Origin: GCA-003244245 sp050699515
GTDB taxonomy: Bacteria > Actinomycetota > Actinomycetes > Mycobacteriales > Pseudonocardiaceae
Length of the DNA: 64,000 nt
Assembly: GCA_050699515.1 (NCBI GenBank)
Contig: JBOHFF010000135.1
Span: 1 to 64,000 of the forward strand
Direction: 5' to 3'
Part shown: positions 1 to 8,598 of the stretch, in pieces
Numbering within the stretch: the first letter of the stretch is position 1
Layout: every line of letters starts with the position of its first letter
Notes under the pieces: model-generated
The model's input: only the letters and a program-made list of their open reading frames with translations
The model's database searches: none
Told to the model about the DNA's origin: nothing
Made by a program: the position numbers and the translations under genes

Positions 1-132
1 GCTCACACGCTCGAATCCGGATCACTTCCAGCGTGGCGTGATCGAGCTTTCGGCCATCATTGTCTCGCATAGGAGAATTAAACCACAAGCAGATCCTCAA
101 GTCCACCTACTTTTGATCTCCTTAGTACGCCG

Positions 133-1026
133 ATGTCGAACTACCATTCGAGTGCTCGGGACGAGAAGCCCACGATGTCGAAGATTCCCTACGATCGAAA
201 ATTGGCATCGCTTTTGCACCCGGGGAAAGCAAACGATTTCTTCGCACATGGCCCAATCCCGTCCGAAGCTGCACTGTGTGCCGAGATGTCGCGGCTCGCG
301 TATGTGACCGACAAGGCGCGACTCAAAACCTATCTAAATTGCGCCAATTACAAAAACGCAAGCTTCACGCTAGTGGAGACGATCGGCTATGATCGACGAG
401 GAATGCAGGCTTTCGTTGCGAAGTCTAACGATACCGATCAGCCAACCGCAGTCGTCGCGTTTCGTGGGACAGAGGGGAACGATCTCAAGGACCTGATCGC
501 CGACTTGCGGCTCAGAAAGGTGGATCTCAAGGACCACGGGAGAGTGGACAAAGGATTTATTGATGCGCTCGCGGATGACGTGAAAGAACTCGTCAGTCTC
601 ATTCCTGCAGGCGCGCGCAGTCTCTTTACCGGGCACAGCCTCGGCGGCGCGCTCGCCACGCTCGCCGCAGCGCTGCACAGTCCTGACTACCTGTATACGT
701 ACGGGTCACCCCGGGTAGGTGACCATGCGTTTGCGACCAGCATAGACGTCGTGAAACACGAGCGCTACGTCGACTGCTGCGACTGGGTTACCATGGTACC
801 TTCGGCTTTTATGAAATACGAACATGCTGGTGGCCTGCACTACATCAATCGACGCGGAATAGTCATGACTTCGTTGTCGAACGAAGAGATCAAAGAGGAT
901 CGACATAAGGCGACCAAGGAATATTTGTCCACTTGCAGGCCGCATTGGAATACGGTCTGGCTGCGCGGATTGGCGGACCATGCTCCTATCAACTACGTCT
1001 CCGCGGTGATGGGCTTGAGGCACTGA
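133..1026 (+). CDS. Class 3 lipase (alpha/beta hydrolase)
   Basis: Probable lipase or esterase of the fungal-type class 3 family. The 297-residue protein has the nucleophile elbow GHSLGG at residues 167-172 (Ser169), the strand AVVAFRGTE before the lid region, and YTYGSPRVGD after the elbow, as is usual in the family. Asp217 in CCDWVTMVP and His283 in ADHAPIN are the likely triad partners. No signal peptide is visible, so it is probably cytoplasmic or exported by another route. The reading frame allows a second start at 175 (MSKIPYD), preceded by the purine-rich GGGACGAGAAG, which may be the real one. Base composition is less GC-rich than the core genes downstream, suggesting acquisition. Its physiological substrate cannot be read from sequence. 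Confidence 0.85.
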   Translation: MSNYHSSARDEKPTMSKIPYDRKLASLLHPGKANDFFAHGPIPSEAALCAEMSRLAYVTDKARLKTYLNCANYKNASFTLVETIGYDRRGMQAFVAKSNDTDQPTAVVAFRGTEGNDLKDLIADLRLRKVDLKDHGRVDKGFIDALADDVKELVSLIPAGARSLFTGHSLGGALATLAAALHSPDYLYTYGSPRVGDHAFATSIDVVKHERYVDCCDWVTMVPSAFMKYEHAGGLHYINRRGIVMTSLSNEEIKEDRHKATKEYLSTCRPHWNTVWLRGLADHAPINYVSAVMGLRH

Positions 1027-1425
1027 GCGGTCCCCAATTGTGTGCGCCACACCCACCTAGCTGGCTAGGTCCGGCAAAGTCGGTAAAATCGAGTCAAGTT
1101 TGGGTGCTCGTGGGTCAGATCTGACGGGCGTAACGTGGATGGCGCTCGCACCACTGCGCAACGACAGCGCACCTGACCTGCACACGCACTTCGTGTCATG
1201 GTCAACACATCTAGGCGTAGCGAGTGGCGGCGGTCGGTCACTCTGACCGCGAGTCCCTGCGTGAGCCTGGTCTGAAAGCGGAAGCCGACCACGGCATGGC
1301 TCGTCGAGCTGGGGTGTAACCCCGTTAGGCGCTATGGTGTTGGTAATACCGGTCGTGCGTACGCTGGATGCGCACCGATCACCCGGGCCCCCTTTCTTCG
1401 TCGCTGAGATGGACGGGTGTTGATC
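1027..1425. other. Intergenic stretch without recognisable gene
   Basis: About 400 bases between the lipase and the degraded regulator. Short open frames exist on both strands, but none has a ribosome site or a recognisable protein motif. I see no RNA gene or strong terminator here. Confidence 0.5.
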
Positions 1426-2935
1426 GACGCAGGCGCAGCGGTGTCGCCTGTGCCGGTTCCGCCGAGCGTACGACAGACGATCAACGAGCGGCTCCCGTCG
1501 AAGTCCGTGCGGTTAATCCATGCGGCGTCGATCATCGGCCGGGGAGTTCTCCGTCGAGGTGCTCGCCCAGATGATCGGCGAGCCCGTGCTCGGCTGCCTG
1601 GGCCAGCTCGACGAGGCGGCGGCCGCAGGCCTGATCGAGCCCACTGTGACGCCCAGCGAACACCGATTCGTGCACGTCCTGCTTCGGGACACGATCGAGG
1701 CCGGCCTGGGCAGCGCCGAGCGGGCCCAGCTGCACCGGTCGGCGGTCGAGGGGGTGAAGGAGCGCTACGCCGGCCGTCTCTAGCTGCATCTGGCGGATCT
1801 CGCCCGGCACTGGGCCTCGGCGGCCGTGCTCGGCGACCGGGGCCGCGCTACCCGTTGGATCCGACGAGCAGCGGACGAGGCGGTGCGCCGGCTCGCCTAC
1901 GAGGAAGGCGTCCGGCTCTACCGGCTCGTGCTCGACATCGGCGGCGGTGAGCTCGACGATCTCGGCCGCTGCCAGTTGCTGCTGGCGCTCGGCGCCGCGC
2001 AGAGTCTGTCTGGGGATCACCCTGGCCGGCTGCACACCTGCCGGGATGCGGCCGATCTCGCGCGCGATGGCGCGGCCCGACCTCATCGCCGAGGCAGCGC
2101 TGATCTTGGACGGTGGTGATCGCGCCGAGGCCGACCGGCTGGTCAGGCGGCTGTGCGAGGAGGCCTTGCGGTGGCTGGGTCCGCAGTCCTGCGCGCTGCG
2201 TGCCAGGGTGGCGGCCCGCCTGTCCGGCGTGTGCATGTACCTCGGTGACGCCGATGCCGCCGCGCGTAGCCTGCGAGCAGGCGCTGGCCTTGGCGAACCA
2301 GTGCGGCGATCCGGACGGGACGGAGGAACGATCCGACCTGGCCGCGCGGATGCTGGAGATCGGTCGAGAAGCCGCGGACGCCGACGAGGCCATCCGCCTG
2401 GCCAACGAGCGCTACACCGAGCTGCTCCCGTACGCGGCGTTCGTCCGGAACGGCCTGTTGGGCATGACGGGTCACCACATCGGTCCCGCCGCGAGCGGCT
2501 CGATGACGGCCTGCGGCCTCGACGGGCCAGCCCGTGCCCGAGAGTTCCCGGTCTTCGGTGCCATCTACTCGCTTTTTCCGGCCGTTGCGCTGATCTCAGC
2601 CGGGCGGCGCGCCGAGGCGGCCGGGCTCTACCGGGCGCTGGGCCCAGTTGCCGAGTGGCAGCCGATCTCGCACGCGGTAACCCCCGTTTACGCGCTCGGC
2701 ATCGTGGTCGAAGCGGCGATGGATGCCGCCGACGAATCTCGCGGCGCTCGGCGGGCTGCTAGGCGATTACCGCGGCGACCATGTCGCGAGCGGGGCAGGC
2801 GCCGTGGCTTACGGCGGGCCGGTCGAGCTCTATCTCGGCATCGCGGCCCGGCACCTGGGGCTGCTCGATGACGCCGTCGTCGACCTCGACCAGGCCCGGC
2901 AGGCGTGCGCGGCGAACGGGCGGCGGATGGGCTAG
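1426..2935 (+). pseudogene. Degraded LuxR-family (LAL-type) ATPase regulator
   Basis: Remains of the middle and C-terminal part of a large AAA-ATPase/TPR transcriptional regulator. Reading across frames gives family text: VPPSVRQTINERL and VRLIHAASIIGR (frame 1), EFSVEVLAQMIGEPVLG (frame 2, from about 1545), an in-frame TAG at 1781-1783, then HWASAAVLGDRGRATRW and AYEEGVRLYRLVLDI. From about 2060 it continues in frame 3 (PDLIAEAALILDGGDRAEAD), from about 2270 in frame 1 (EERSDLAARMLEIGREAADA) and from about 2720 in frame 2 (NLAALGGLLGDYRGD). That makes at least four frameshifts plus a nonsense codon. The N-terminal P-loop and the C-terminal HTH are both absent. Not functional as one protein. 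Confidence 0.8.
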
Positions 2936-3195
2936 CCGTCCGCCGCCCTGCCTGGCGGGTCGACTGCCATATCTTTGCTGATCCCGCAGCGTTCTTCATG
3001 GTGTTCTGGAACCGCCAGAGCCAGTGGAACACGATCGCCAAGGGGTCAGCTCGTGGCCTGGGGCCGCAAGCCCTGGCTGGGGTTGAAATTCAGGTCCCTG
3101 ATACGCAACCCCTGAGGCGATCTCGGATAGGAGTTCGCCCAGCCCTCGTGTCGGGGCCGACTCGCCCGGGGGTGCGTCGGGTGTGGCGAGTCTGA

Positions 3196-3214
3196 TTAAG
3201 TTAGGCTAACCTTC
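3196..3214 (+). promoter_or_regulatory. DtxR/IdeR-type iron box
   Basis: TTAAGTTAGGCTAACCTTC matches 16 of 19 positions of the consensus TTAGGTTAGSCTAACCTAA, including the whole central GTTAGGCTAACC palindrome. It lies 37 bases before the GTG of the MarR gene, where a bound repressor would cover the promoter. Binding by an iron-dependent DtxR/IdeR regulator is inferred from the motif. Confidence 0.75.
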
Positions 3215-3250
3215 ATTGACGGGGACACGCGGGCTCTGAGGAGGTGTACC

Positions 3251-3742
3251 GTGGGTGACGGAGGGTGGACGCAAGCCCGGTCGAACGGTCGCCACGCGAC
3301 CGGTGGTCAGCTCACGGACCCGGTCATGGCGCAGGACATCGACTGGCTCATGACCCACCTGCGCGACGTCGTCGCGGCCAGCCCCCCTGCCGTGTGGGCG
3401 GGCCGCGGGATGACCCTGCCGCAGCTCACCACGATGCACCTGATCAGCGCGTTGGAACCGGTCAGCCTGGCCGATCTGGCTCGGGCTCTGGGTACCAGAC
3501 CACCGGCCACCTCGGCGATGGTCGATCGGCTGGCCCACGCCGGGATGGTGTGCCGCACGCAGGACCCGGCCAACCGCCGCCGGATCCAGCTGACCCTCAC
3601 CGACGCTGCCAAACAGATCATCGGGGACACCGGCCCTGACACCGCCAGACGGCTGCACGCGGTGCTCGCCGGCATGAGCGCGCAGGCCCGCAGCCACCTG
3701 ATCGACGTACTCAGGGACTCCGTCCAGCGCTCCGCCGTGTAG
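3251..3742 (+). CDS. MarR-family transcriptional regulator
   Basis: A 163-residue winged-helix regulator. The DNA-binding segment runs from about residue 52 to 120: LTTMHLISALEPVSLADLARALG, then recognition helix PPATSAMVDRLAHAGMV, then the wing with PANRRRIQLTLTDAAKQ. The start is the GTG at 3251, preceded at 3237-3246 by TGAGGAGGTG, a strong ribosome site. An iron box lies just upstream, so the gene is likely iron-controlled. Such proteins bind as dimers and usually respond to small phenolic or oxidative ligands; the ligand here is unknown. The next gene, mprA, has its own upstream gap of 65 bases. Confidence 0.9.
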   Translation: MGDGGWTQARSNGRHATGGQLTDPVMAQDIDWLMTHLRDVVAASPPAVWAGRGMTLPQLTTMHLISALEPVSLADLARALGTRPPATSAMVDRLAHAGMVCRTQDPANRRRIQLTLTDAAKQIIGDTGPDTARRLHAVLAGMSAQARSHLIDVLRDSVQRSAV

Positions 3743-3807
3743 CCCTGCCACGCCGCCGGGACAGCCCGTCTAAGCTCGCTCTCAGGCGGGGGGTCCACAC
3801 TGGTCGC

Positions 3808-4506
3808 ATGCGCATTCTCGTGGTCGATGACGACCGGGCGGTTCGGGAGTCGCTGCGCCGGTCGCTGCAATTCAACGGCTACACCGTTCAGCTCGCCGGG
3901 GATGGCCAGCAGGCCATGGAAGTGCTGGCCATGCAGCGGCCGGATGCGATGGTGCTCGACGTGATGATGCCCAGGGTGGACGGCCTGGAGGTGTGCCGGC
4001 GGCTGCGCGGTACCGGCGACGACCTGCCGATCCTGGTGCTCACCGCAAGGGATGCGGTCTCCGACCGGGTCGCCGGGCTGGACGCCGGCGCGGATGACTA
4101 CCTGCCCAAGCCCTTCGCGTTGGAGGAGCTGCTCGCCCGGTTGCGCGCGCTGTTGCGGCGTTCGCCACCTGAGGGCGCCGGGATCGCCGGGTCGGGAGGA
4201 GCCCGTCTCGACTTCGCCGACCTCGTGCTCGACGAGGGCACCCGCGAGGTCACCCGTGGTGAGCGCCGGATCAGCCTGACCCGCACCGAGTTCAGCCTGC
4301 TGGAGCTGTTCATGCGCCATCCCCGGCAGGTGCTCACCCGCGGTCGAATCCTGGAAGACGTCTGGGGCTACGACTTCCCCACCTCCGGCAACGCTCTGGA
4401 GGTCTATGTCGGATACCTGCGGCGCAAGACCGAGGCGGGCGCCGAGCCGAGATTGATCCACACGGTGCGCGGGGTGGGCTACGCGTTGCGGGAGACGCCT
4501 CCGTGA
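3808..4506 (+). CDS. mprA: OmpR-family response regulator MprA
   Basis: Cytoplasmic response regulator of the envelope-stress two-component system. The 232-residue protein has a receiver domain (residues 1-115) with the acidic pocket DDD at 7-9, phospho-acceptor Asp51 in LDVMMP, Thr79 and Lys101 in LPKPF, then an OmpR-type winged helix (about 130-232) with RTEFSLLELFMRHP and the terminal VRGVGYALR. The order mprA-mprB-pepD-moaB is that of M. tuberculosis Rv0981-Rv0984. Its stop overlaps the GTG of mprB by GTGA, so the two are translationally coupled. TCTCAGG at 3780-3786 just upstream recurs before the pepD homologue and may be part of an autoregulatory site. Confidence 0.95.
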   Translation: MRILVVDDDRAVRESLRRSLQFNGYTVQLAGDGQQAMEVLAMQRPDAMVLDVMMPRVDGLEVCRRLRGTGDDLPILVLTARDAVSDRVAGLDAGADDYLPKPFALEELLARLRALLRRSPPEGAGIAGSGGARLDFADLVLDEGTREVTRGERRISLTRTEFSLLELFMRHPRQVLTRGRILEDVWGYDFPTSGNALEVYVGYLRRKTEAGAEPRLIHTVRGVGYALRETPP

Positions 4507-5894
4507 CCCAGCCGTTCGATCCGAGCTTCGGAAATCGGCGGATGTCGTTGCGCACCAGGGTCACCGCGTTCACCGCCGTGTGCGTGGGAAGCACCGTCGC
4601 CCTGGTGTCGCTGGCCGGCTTCTTCACGGTCCGCACCAGCCTTTACGACCAGCTTGACACGACGTTGCTGCAGCGCGCCGACTCGCTGCGCAGCGCGCTG
4701 GCCAACGCCGAGCAGCTCGGTGGCATACCGGAGAGCTTCTTCAGCGCCGCCGACATCCGGGTCGGTCTGCTCGATGGGCGCACCGGCCGCAGCTTCGTCG
4801 GTGGCGACCTGGAGATGAGCACCGAAGAGCTCGCCGTGGCGCAGGGTCGGCAGATCCATTCCCTGCGCACCGACCAGGCCCGTGACCTGCGCGTCGCCGC
4901 GGTACCGGCGGGACCGGGAGCCGCGCTGGTGGTAGCCCAGGGGCTCGACGCCACCCGAACCACGCTGTCCCGGCTCAGTGTGGTGTTCACACTGGTCGGG
5001 GGAGCCGGTGTGCTGCTGGCCGCGGCGGCGGGCACCGCGGTCGCGCAAGGGGGGCTGCGCCCGGTGCAACGGCTGACCGAGGCGACCGAGCGGGTCGCGC
5101 GCACCGGCAACCTGCAACCCATCGCCATCTCCGGCGACGACGAGCTCGCCCGGCTCACCACGAGCTTCAACAGCATGCTCGTCGCGCTGGCCGAGTCGCA
5201 GGACCGCCAGCGCCGGCTGGTCGCCGACGCGGGCCACGAGCTACGGACCCCGTTGACCTCCTTGCGCACCAATCTGGAGCTGCTGGCCGCCTCCGATCGG
5301 CCGGACGCGCCCTCGTTGTCCGAACAGGACCGCAAGGAGATCTCCGATGACGTGCGGGCCCAGGTGGAGGAGCTCTCCGCGCTGGTCGGGGACATCGTCG
5401 AGCTGGCCCGCGAGGACGCCCCGCAGGTGGTGCACGAACCGGTTGAGCTGACCGAGGTGGTGGAGCGGGCGCTGGCCAGAGCGGGCCGGCGCGCGCCGAG
5501 CGTCCATTTCGAGGTCGACCTCGAGCCGTGGAGCCTGCTCGGCGACGCCAACGCCTTGGAGCGAGCCGTGCTCAACCTGCTCGACAACGCCGTCAAATGG
5601 AGTCCCCCGGCGGCGACGGTCCATGTCCGGCTGGCGCCGACCGGCCGGGCCACGGCCGCGGTGGACGTGACCGACGCCGGGCCGGGGATCGCCGAGGTTG
5701 ACCTGCCCTACATCTTCGAGCGGTTCTATCGTTCGTCAGCGGCGCGTACCCTGCCCGGGTCCGGGTTGGGCCTGGCTATCGTGGCTCAGGTGGCGACCCG
5801 CCATGGAGGTAGCGTGCGGGCCGGCCGACGTCCAGAAGGTGGGACGCTGATGACCCTTGAGCTGCCCGGCCGACCATCCACAGACCCCGTCTAG
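4503..5894 (+). CDS. mprB: Sensor histidine kinase MprB
   Basis: Membrane sensor partnering MprA. The 463-residue protein has two membrane segments (about 21-43 and 158-182) flanking an extracytoplasmic sensor region, a HAMP linker (about 184-236), a HisKA dimerisation helix with phospho-acceptor His245 in ADAGHELRTPL, and an HATPase domain with the N box NLLDNAVKWSP, G1 box DAGPGIAEVD, F box YIFERFYR and G2 box GSGLGLAIV. All catalytic boxes are intact. The GTG start at 4503 overlaps the mprA stop. In mycobacteria this kinase senses envelope stress and is held in check by DnaK. That partner has not been looked for here. Confidence 0.95.
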   Translation: MTQPFDPSFGNRRMSLRTRVTAFTAVCVGSTVALVSLAGFFTVRTSLYDQLDTTLLQRADSLRSALANAEQLGGIPESFFSAADIRVGLLDGRTGRSFVGGDLEMSTEELAVAQGRQIHSLRTDQARDLRVAAVPAGPGAALVVAQGLDATRTTLSRLSVVFTLVGGAGVLLAAAAGTAVAQGGLRPVQRLTEATERVARTGNLQPIAISGDDELARLTTSFNSMLVALAESQDRQRRLVADAGHELRTPLTSLRTNLELLAASDRPDAPSLSEQDRKEISDDVRAQVEELSALVGDIVELAREDAPQVVHEPVELTEVVERALARAGRRAPSVHFEVDLEPWSLLGDANALERAVLNLLDNAVKWSPPAATVHVRLAPTGRATAAVDVTDAGPGIAEVDLPYIFERFYRSSAARTLPGSGLGLAIVAQVATRHGGSVRAGRRPEGGTLMTLELPGRPSTDPV

Positions 5895-5938
5895 GTACTT
5901 CACATGCACATCTCAGGAATCCAGGACACCCTAGAGAC

Positions 5939-7177
5939 ATGACCGATGACACGCCGCGACCGCAGCAACCTGGCGACTCGCCGTACAGCAGCGCTGCGCC
6001 CGGCGCCTGGTCCGCACCCGCTGCGGGAGCATCGCCGCCCACCGCGCCGATCGGCCTGCCGCCCGCCGGAGTACCCACCCCGCGCCCCGGTCGACCGCTC
6101 CTCGGCGCTGTGGTGCTCTCGCTGATCGTGGGTCTGGTCGCCGGCAGTGTCGGCGGTGCCGTCGGCTACCAGCTGGCCGACAATGGAAGCGGGGTGATCA
6201 GCGCGCTGGACCTGCCCGTGCCCGGGGCCTTGCCGGTCGCGAACCTGCCGAACAGCTCGGTGGAACAGGTGGCGCAGCGGGTGACGCCCAGCGTGGTGCA
6301 GCTCCGGGTGCAAGGCGCCCGGGTGGCCGGTGAAGGCAGCGGGATCGTGCTCAGCGCCGACGGACTGATCCTCACCAACAACCATGTGGTGGAGCCGGCC
6401 GCGAGAGGTGGCGAGCTGTCCGCCGTGTTGCAGGACGGTCGCTCGGTGCCGGTCCAGATCGTCGGCAGGGCGCCCTCATTCGACCTCGCGGTGGTGCGGG
6501 CCCAGGGCGTCAACGATCTGACCCCGGCCCAGCTGGGCAGCTCCGCCAATGCCCGGGTCGGGCAGGAGGTGGTGGCGATCGGCTCGCCGCTGGGTCTGTC
6601 CGGCACCGTGACCAGCGGCATCATCAGCGCGCTCAACCGCCCGGTGCGGGCCGGCGGCGAGGGTAGCGGTCAGGACACTGTGCTGGACGCGCTCCAGACC
6701 GATGCCGCGATCAACCCCGGTAACTCCGGTGGCCCGCTGACCGACATGCAGGGCCGGGTGATCGGCATCAACACTGCGATCGCCTCGCTCGGTCTCGGTA
6801 ACGGGCAGGCGGGCTCGATCGGGCTGGGTTTCGCGATTCCCATCGACCAGGCCAGGCGGATCGGCAACGAGCTCGTCCGAAACGGTAAGGCCACCCAGGC
6901 CATCCTCGGGGTGATCGTGCCCGCCGCGCGGCCGAACGACACCGCCGCGGCGGTCAAGGAGGTCACCCCTGGTGGGGCCGCCGCAGCCGCTGGAATCCAG
7001 TCCGGTGAGATGATCACTAAGGTGGGGGATCGGGTGATCGACAGCGGGGACGCGCTGATTGCGGCCATCCGTTCGCAGCCGCCGGGTTCCCAGATCCCGA
7101 TCACCGTCAAGAACTCGGCCGGGGCCACCCGGCAGGTTCAGGTCACGCTCGGCAGCCAGGAGGTCGGGACCCCCTGA
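5939..7177 (+). CDS. pepD: HtrA/DegP-type serine protease PepD
   Basis: Membrane-anchored periplasmic-side protease and chaperone for misfolded envelope proteins. The 412-residue protein begins with a Pro-rich cytoplasmic tail, then one membrane helix (about 53-77), a trypsin-like domain with His149 (NNHVVEP), Asp182 (SFDLAVVRA) and Ser263 (NPGNSGGPL), and one C-terminal PDZ domain (about 315-405; VTPGGAAAAAGIQSGEMI). It follows mprB after 44 bases. TCTCAGG at 5911-5917 lies in that gap, as it does before mprA, consistent with control by MprA as known in mycobacteria. All three catalytic residues are present. Confidence 0.95.
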   Translation: MTDDTPRPQQPGDSPYSSAAPGAWSAPAAGASPPTAPIGLPPAGVPTPRPGRPLLGAVVLSLIVGLVAGSVGGAVGYQLADNGSGVISALDLPVPGALPVANLPNSSVEQVAQRVTPSVVQLRVQGARVAGEGSGIVLSADGLILTNNHVVEPAARGGELSAVLQDGRSVPVQIVGRAPSFDLAVVRAQGVNDLTPAQLGSSANARVGQEVVAIGSPLGLSGTVTSGIISALNRPVRAGGEGSGQDTVLDALQTDAAINPGNSGGPLTDMQGRVIGINTAIASLGLGNGQAGSIGLGFAIPIDQARRIGNELVRNGKATQAILGVIVPAARPNDTAAAVKEVTPGGAAAAAGIQSGEMITKVGDRVIDSGDALIAAIRSQPPGSQIPITVKNSAGATRQVQVTLGSQEVGTP

Positions 7178-7257
7178 ACCTCTCGTCACAGGGCACCCGG
7201 ATGCAGAGATCGAGACCTGCTTCTCGGCCCGGATCCGGTCCGGCTACGGTGCTCGCC

Positions 7258-7758
7258 ATGGAACACAGCGTGCGCAACCTGGGCCGGGCTCTCGTTGTGA
7301 TCGTCGACGACCGGGTGGTGCACGGGGAGCACGAGGACTCGACTGGTCCGCTGGTCACCGAGCTCCTGGAAGAGGCCGGTTTCGTGGTCGACGGCTCGGT
7401 CGTGGTGGCCGGCGAGTCGGTGGACATCCGCAATGCCCTGAACACGGCGGTGATCGGCGGTGTGGACCTGGTCGTCACCGTCGGCGGTACTGGGGTGTCA
7501 CCCAGAGATGTCACCCCAGATGCCACGGCAGGGGTGCTGGATCGCCCGATACCGGGGATCGCGGAGGCCATCCGCGCCTCGGGCCTGGCCGCGGGTGCGG
7601 TAGACGCGGGTCTGTCCCGCGGGCTGGCCGGAGTGTCGGGCAGCACCCTGGTCGTGAACCTGGCGCGATCGCGGGCCGCGGTCCGTGACGGGATGGCCAC
7701 CCTCACCCCGCTGGTCGGACGAGTGATCGACGAGCTGTCCTGGCCGGATCAGGACTGA
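7258..7758 (+). CDS. moaB: Molybdopterin adenylyltransferase family, MoaB/Mog
   Basis: Cytoplasmic enzyme of molybdenum cofactor synthesis that adenylylates molybdopterin before metal insertion. The 166-residue protein has the family signature VTVGGTGVSPRDVTPDAT (about residues 74-91) and the SGSTLVVNL segment that binds the terminal phosphate. The ATG at 7258 is preferred; an in-frame ATG at 7201 would add 19 unconserved residues. It occupies the position of moaB2 next to pepD in mycobacteria. Conserved Asp and Gly residues of the pterin pocket are present. Confidence 0.92.
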   Translation: MEHSVRNLGRALVVIVDDRVVHGEHEDSTGPLVTELLEEAGFVVDGSVVVAGESVDIRNALNTAVIGGVDLVVTVGGTGVSPRDVTPDATAGVLDRPIPGIAEAIRASGLAAGAVDAGLSRGLAGVSGSTLVVNLARSRAAVRDGMATLTPLVGRVIDELSWPDQD

Positions 7759-7826
7759 GCGGCCCCGCGCCACCCACCACGCCGGGCCCGAACGGTGTAC
7801 CGTCACGGGCCCGCGGGGTGTCCTGT

Positions 7827-8273
7827 TCAGGCGCTTTCCTTGCCGTTTCGGGTCAGCACATGCCCGACCAGTTGGCTCACGTTCGCACACTGGTCGTGGT
7901 AACGCCCGCCGGTGGCCTGGTCCACCGCGAAGGTCGCTGCCTCGACACAACTGATGGCCATGCCGCTGGCCTTCTCGACAAGTGGGCCGGCCTTTTCCAA
8001 TGCCTGATCAACGATTGGGCCGGCCGTGACCGCTACTCTCTCGGCGTATGGGCCGGCCTTATTGATCGCTTGCTCGACGAGCGGGGCGGATATCTCCCTG
8101 GCCACCTCAATGTAGGGAGTGGCCGCCTCCTTGGCTTGCTCGATGTAGGGGCCGGCCTTCTCCAGGGCCATGTCCACGAGAGGGGTGGCCTTGTCGATGG
8201 CCTGCGTTACGACGGGCACGGCCATGTCGAAGACCGGTCCGGCCGCGTCCTTGATTTTGTCCACTAAGTTCAT
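7827..8273 (-). CDS. Helical-repeat protein with Rv0909-like C-terminus
   Basis: A 148-residue protein built from an amphipathic helical repeat of about 11-13 residues with the pattern KAGPYIEQA, KATPLVDMA, KAGPLVEKA, roughly eight times over residues 5-105. The C-terminal part contains VDQATGGRYHDQC, which resembles the antitoxin-like (Rv0909-type) tail seen in small actinobacterial proteins. No toxin gene sits beside it. There is no signal peptide or membrane segment. The repeats could form a long solenoid or a membrane-surface helix. It sits where mycobacteria carry mscL, but shows no relation to that channel. Function unknown. Confidence 0.75.
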   Translation of the reverse strand: MNLVDKIKDAAGPVFDMAVPVVTQAIDKATPLVDMALEKAGPYIEQAKEAATPYIEVAREISAPLVEQAINKAGPYAERVAVTAGPIVDQALEKAGPLVEKASGMAISCVEAATFAVDQATGGRYHDQCANVSQLVGHVLTRNGKESA

Positions 8274-8391
8274 GGTGGGAGCCCTTCCGCTCGCGAGACC
8301 GAGGAAACCCTATCCTGGCACTGGGATCTACTACCGGGAAGTGATCTGTGCTGGCAGATCCGTGCGATCACGCGGTCGGGGGGATGTCGTT

Positions 8392-8559
8392 ATGGCGCTG
8401 AGCGAGGCCGACCGCCGGAGGCGGCGCGAGCGGGTGTTCGGAGACGTGTTGCCTGCGGACACCGCAGACGATCGTGCAGACCCGGAGGAGGCCGATCCTG
8501 ACGAGCGCGACCGATGGCTTCGGGACAACCGACCCCCGCACCACGACACCGCGATCTGA
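8392..8559 (+). CDS. Small charged actinobacterial protein
   Basis: A 55-residue protein rich in Arg, Asp and Glu. It starts MALSEADRRRRRERVFGD and ends DERDRWLRDNRPPHHD. I chose the ATG at 8392 because GGGGGG lies ten bases upstream; an in-frame ATG at 8170 is too far upstream to be credible. Short proteins with this ending seem to be widespread in related actinobacteria, but no function is known to me. It is probably cytoplasmic and largely disordered. Confidence 0.65.
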   Translation: MALSEADRRRRRERVFGDVLPADTADDRADPEEADPDERDRWLRDNRPPHHDTAI

Positions 8560-8598
8560 CGGCACCGCGCTCTCCCGACACCGCCTGGTGATCTGTTC

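Noticed and set aside
8343..8360. GATCTG-N6-CAGATC hairpin upstream of the 55-residue protein
   Set aside because: Six-base arms are expected by chance in a window of this size.
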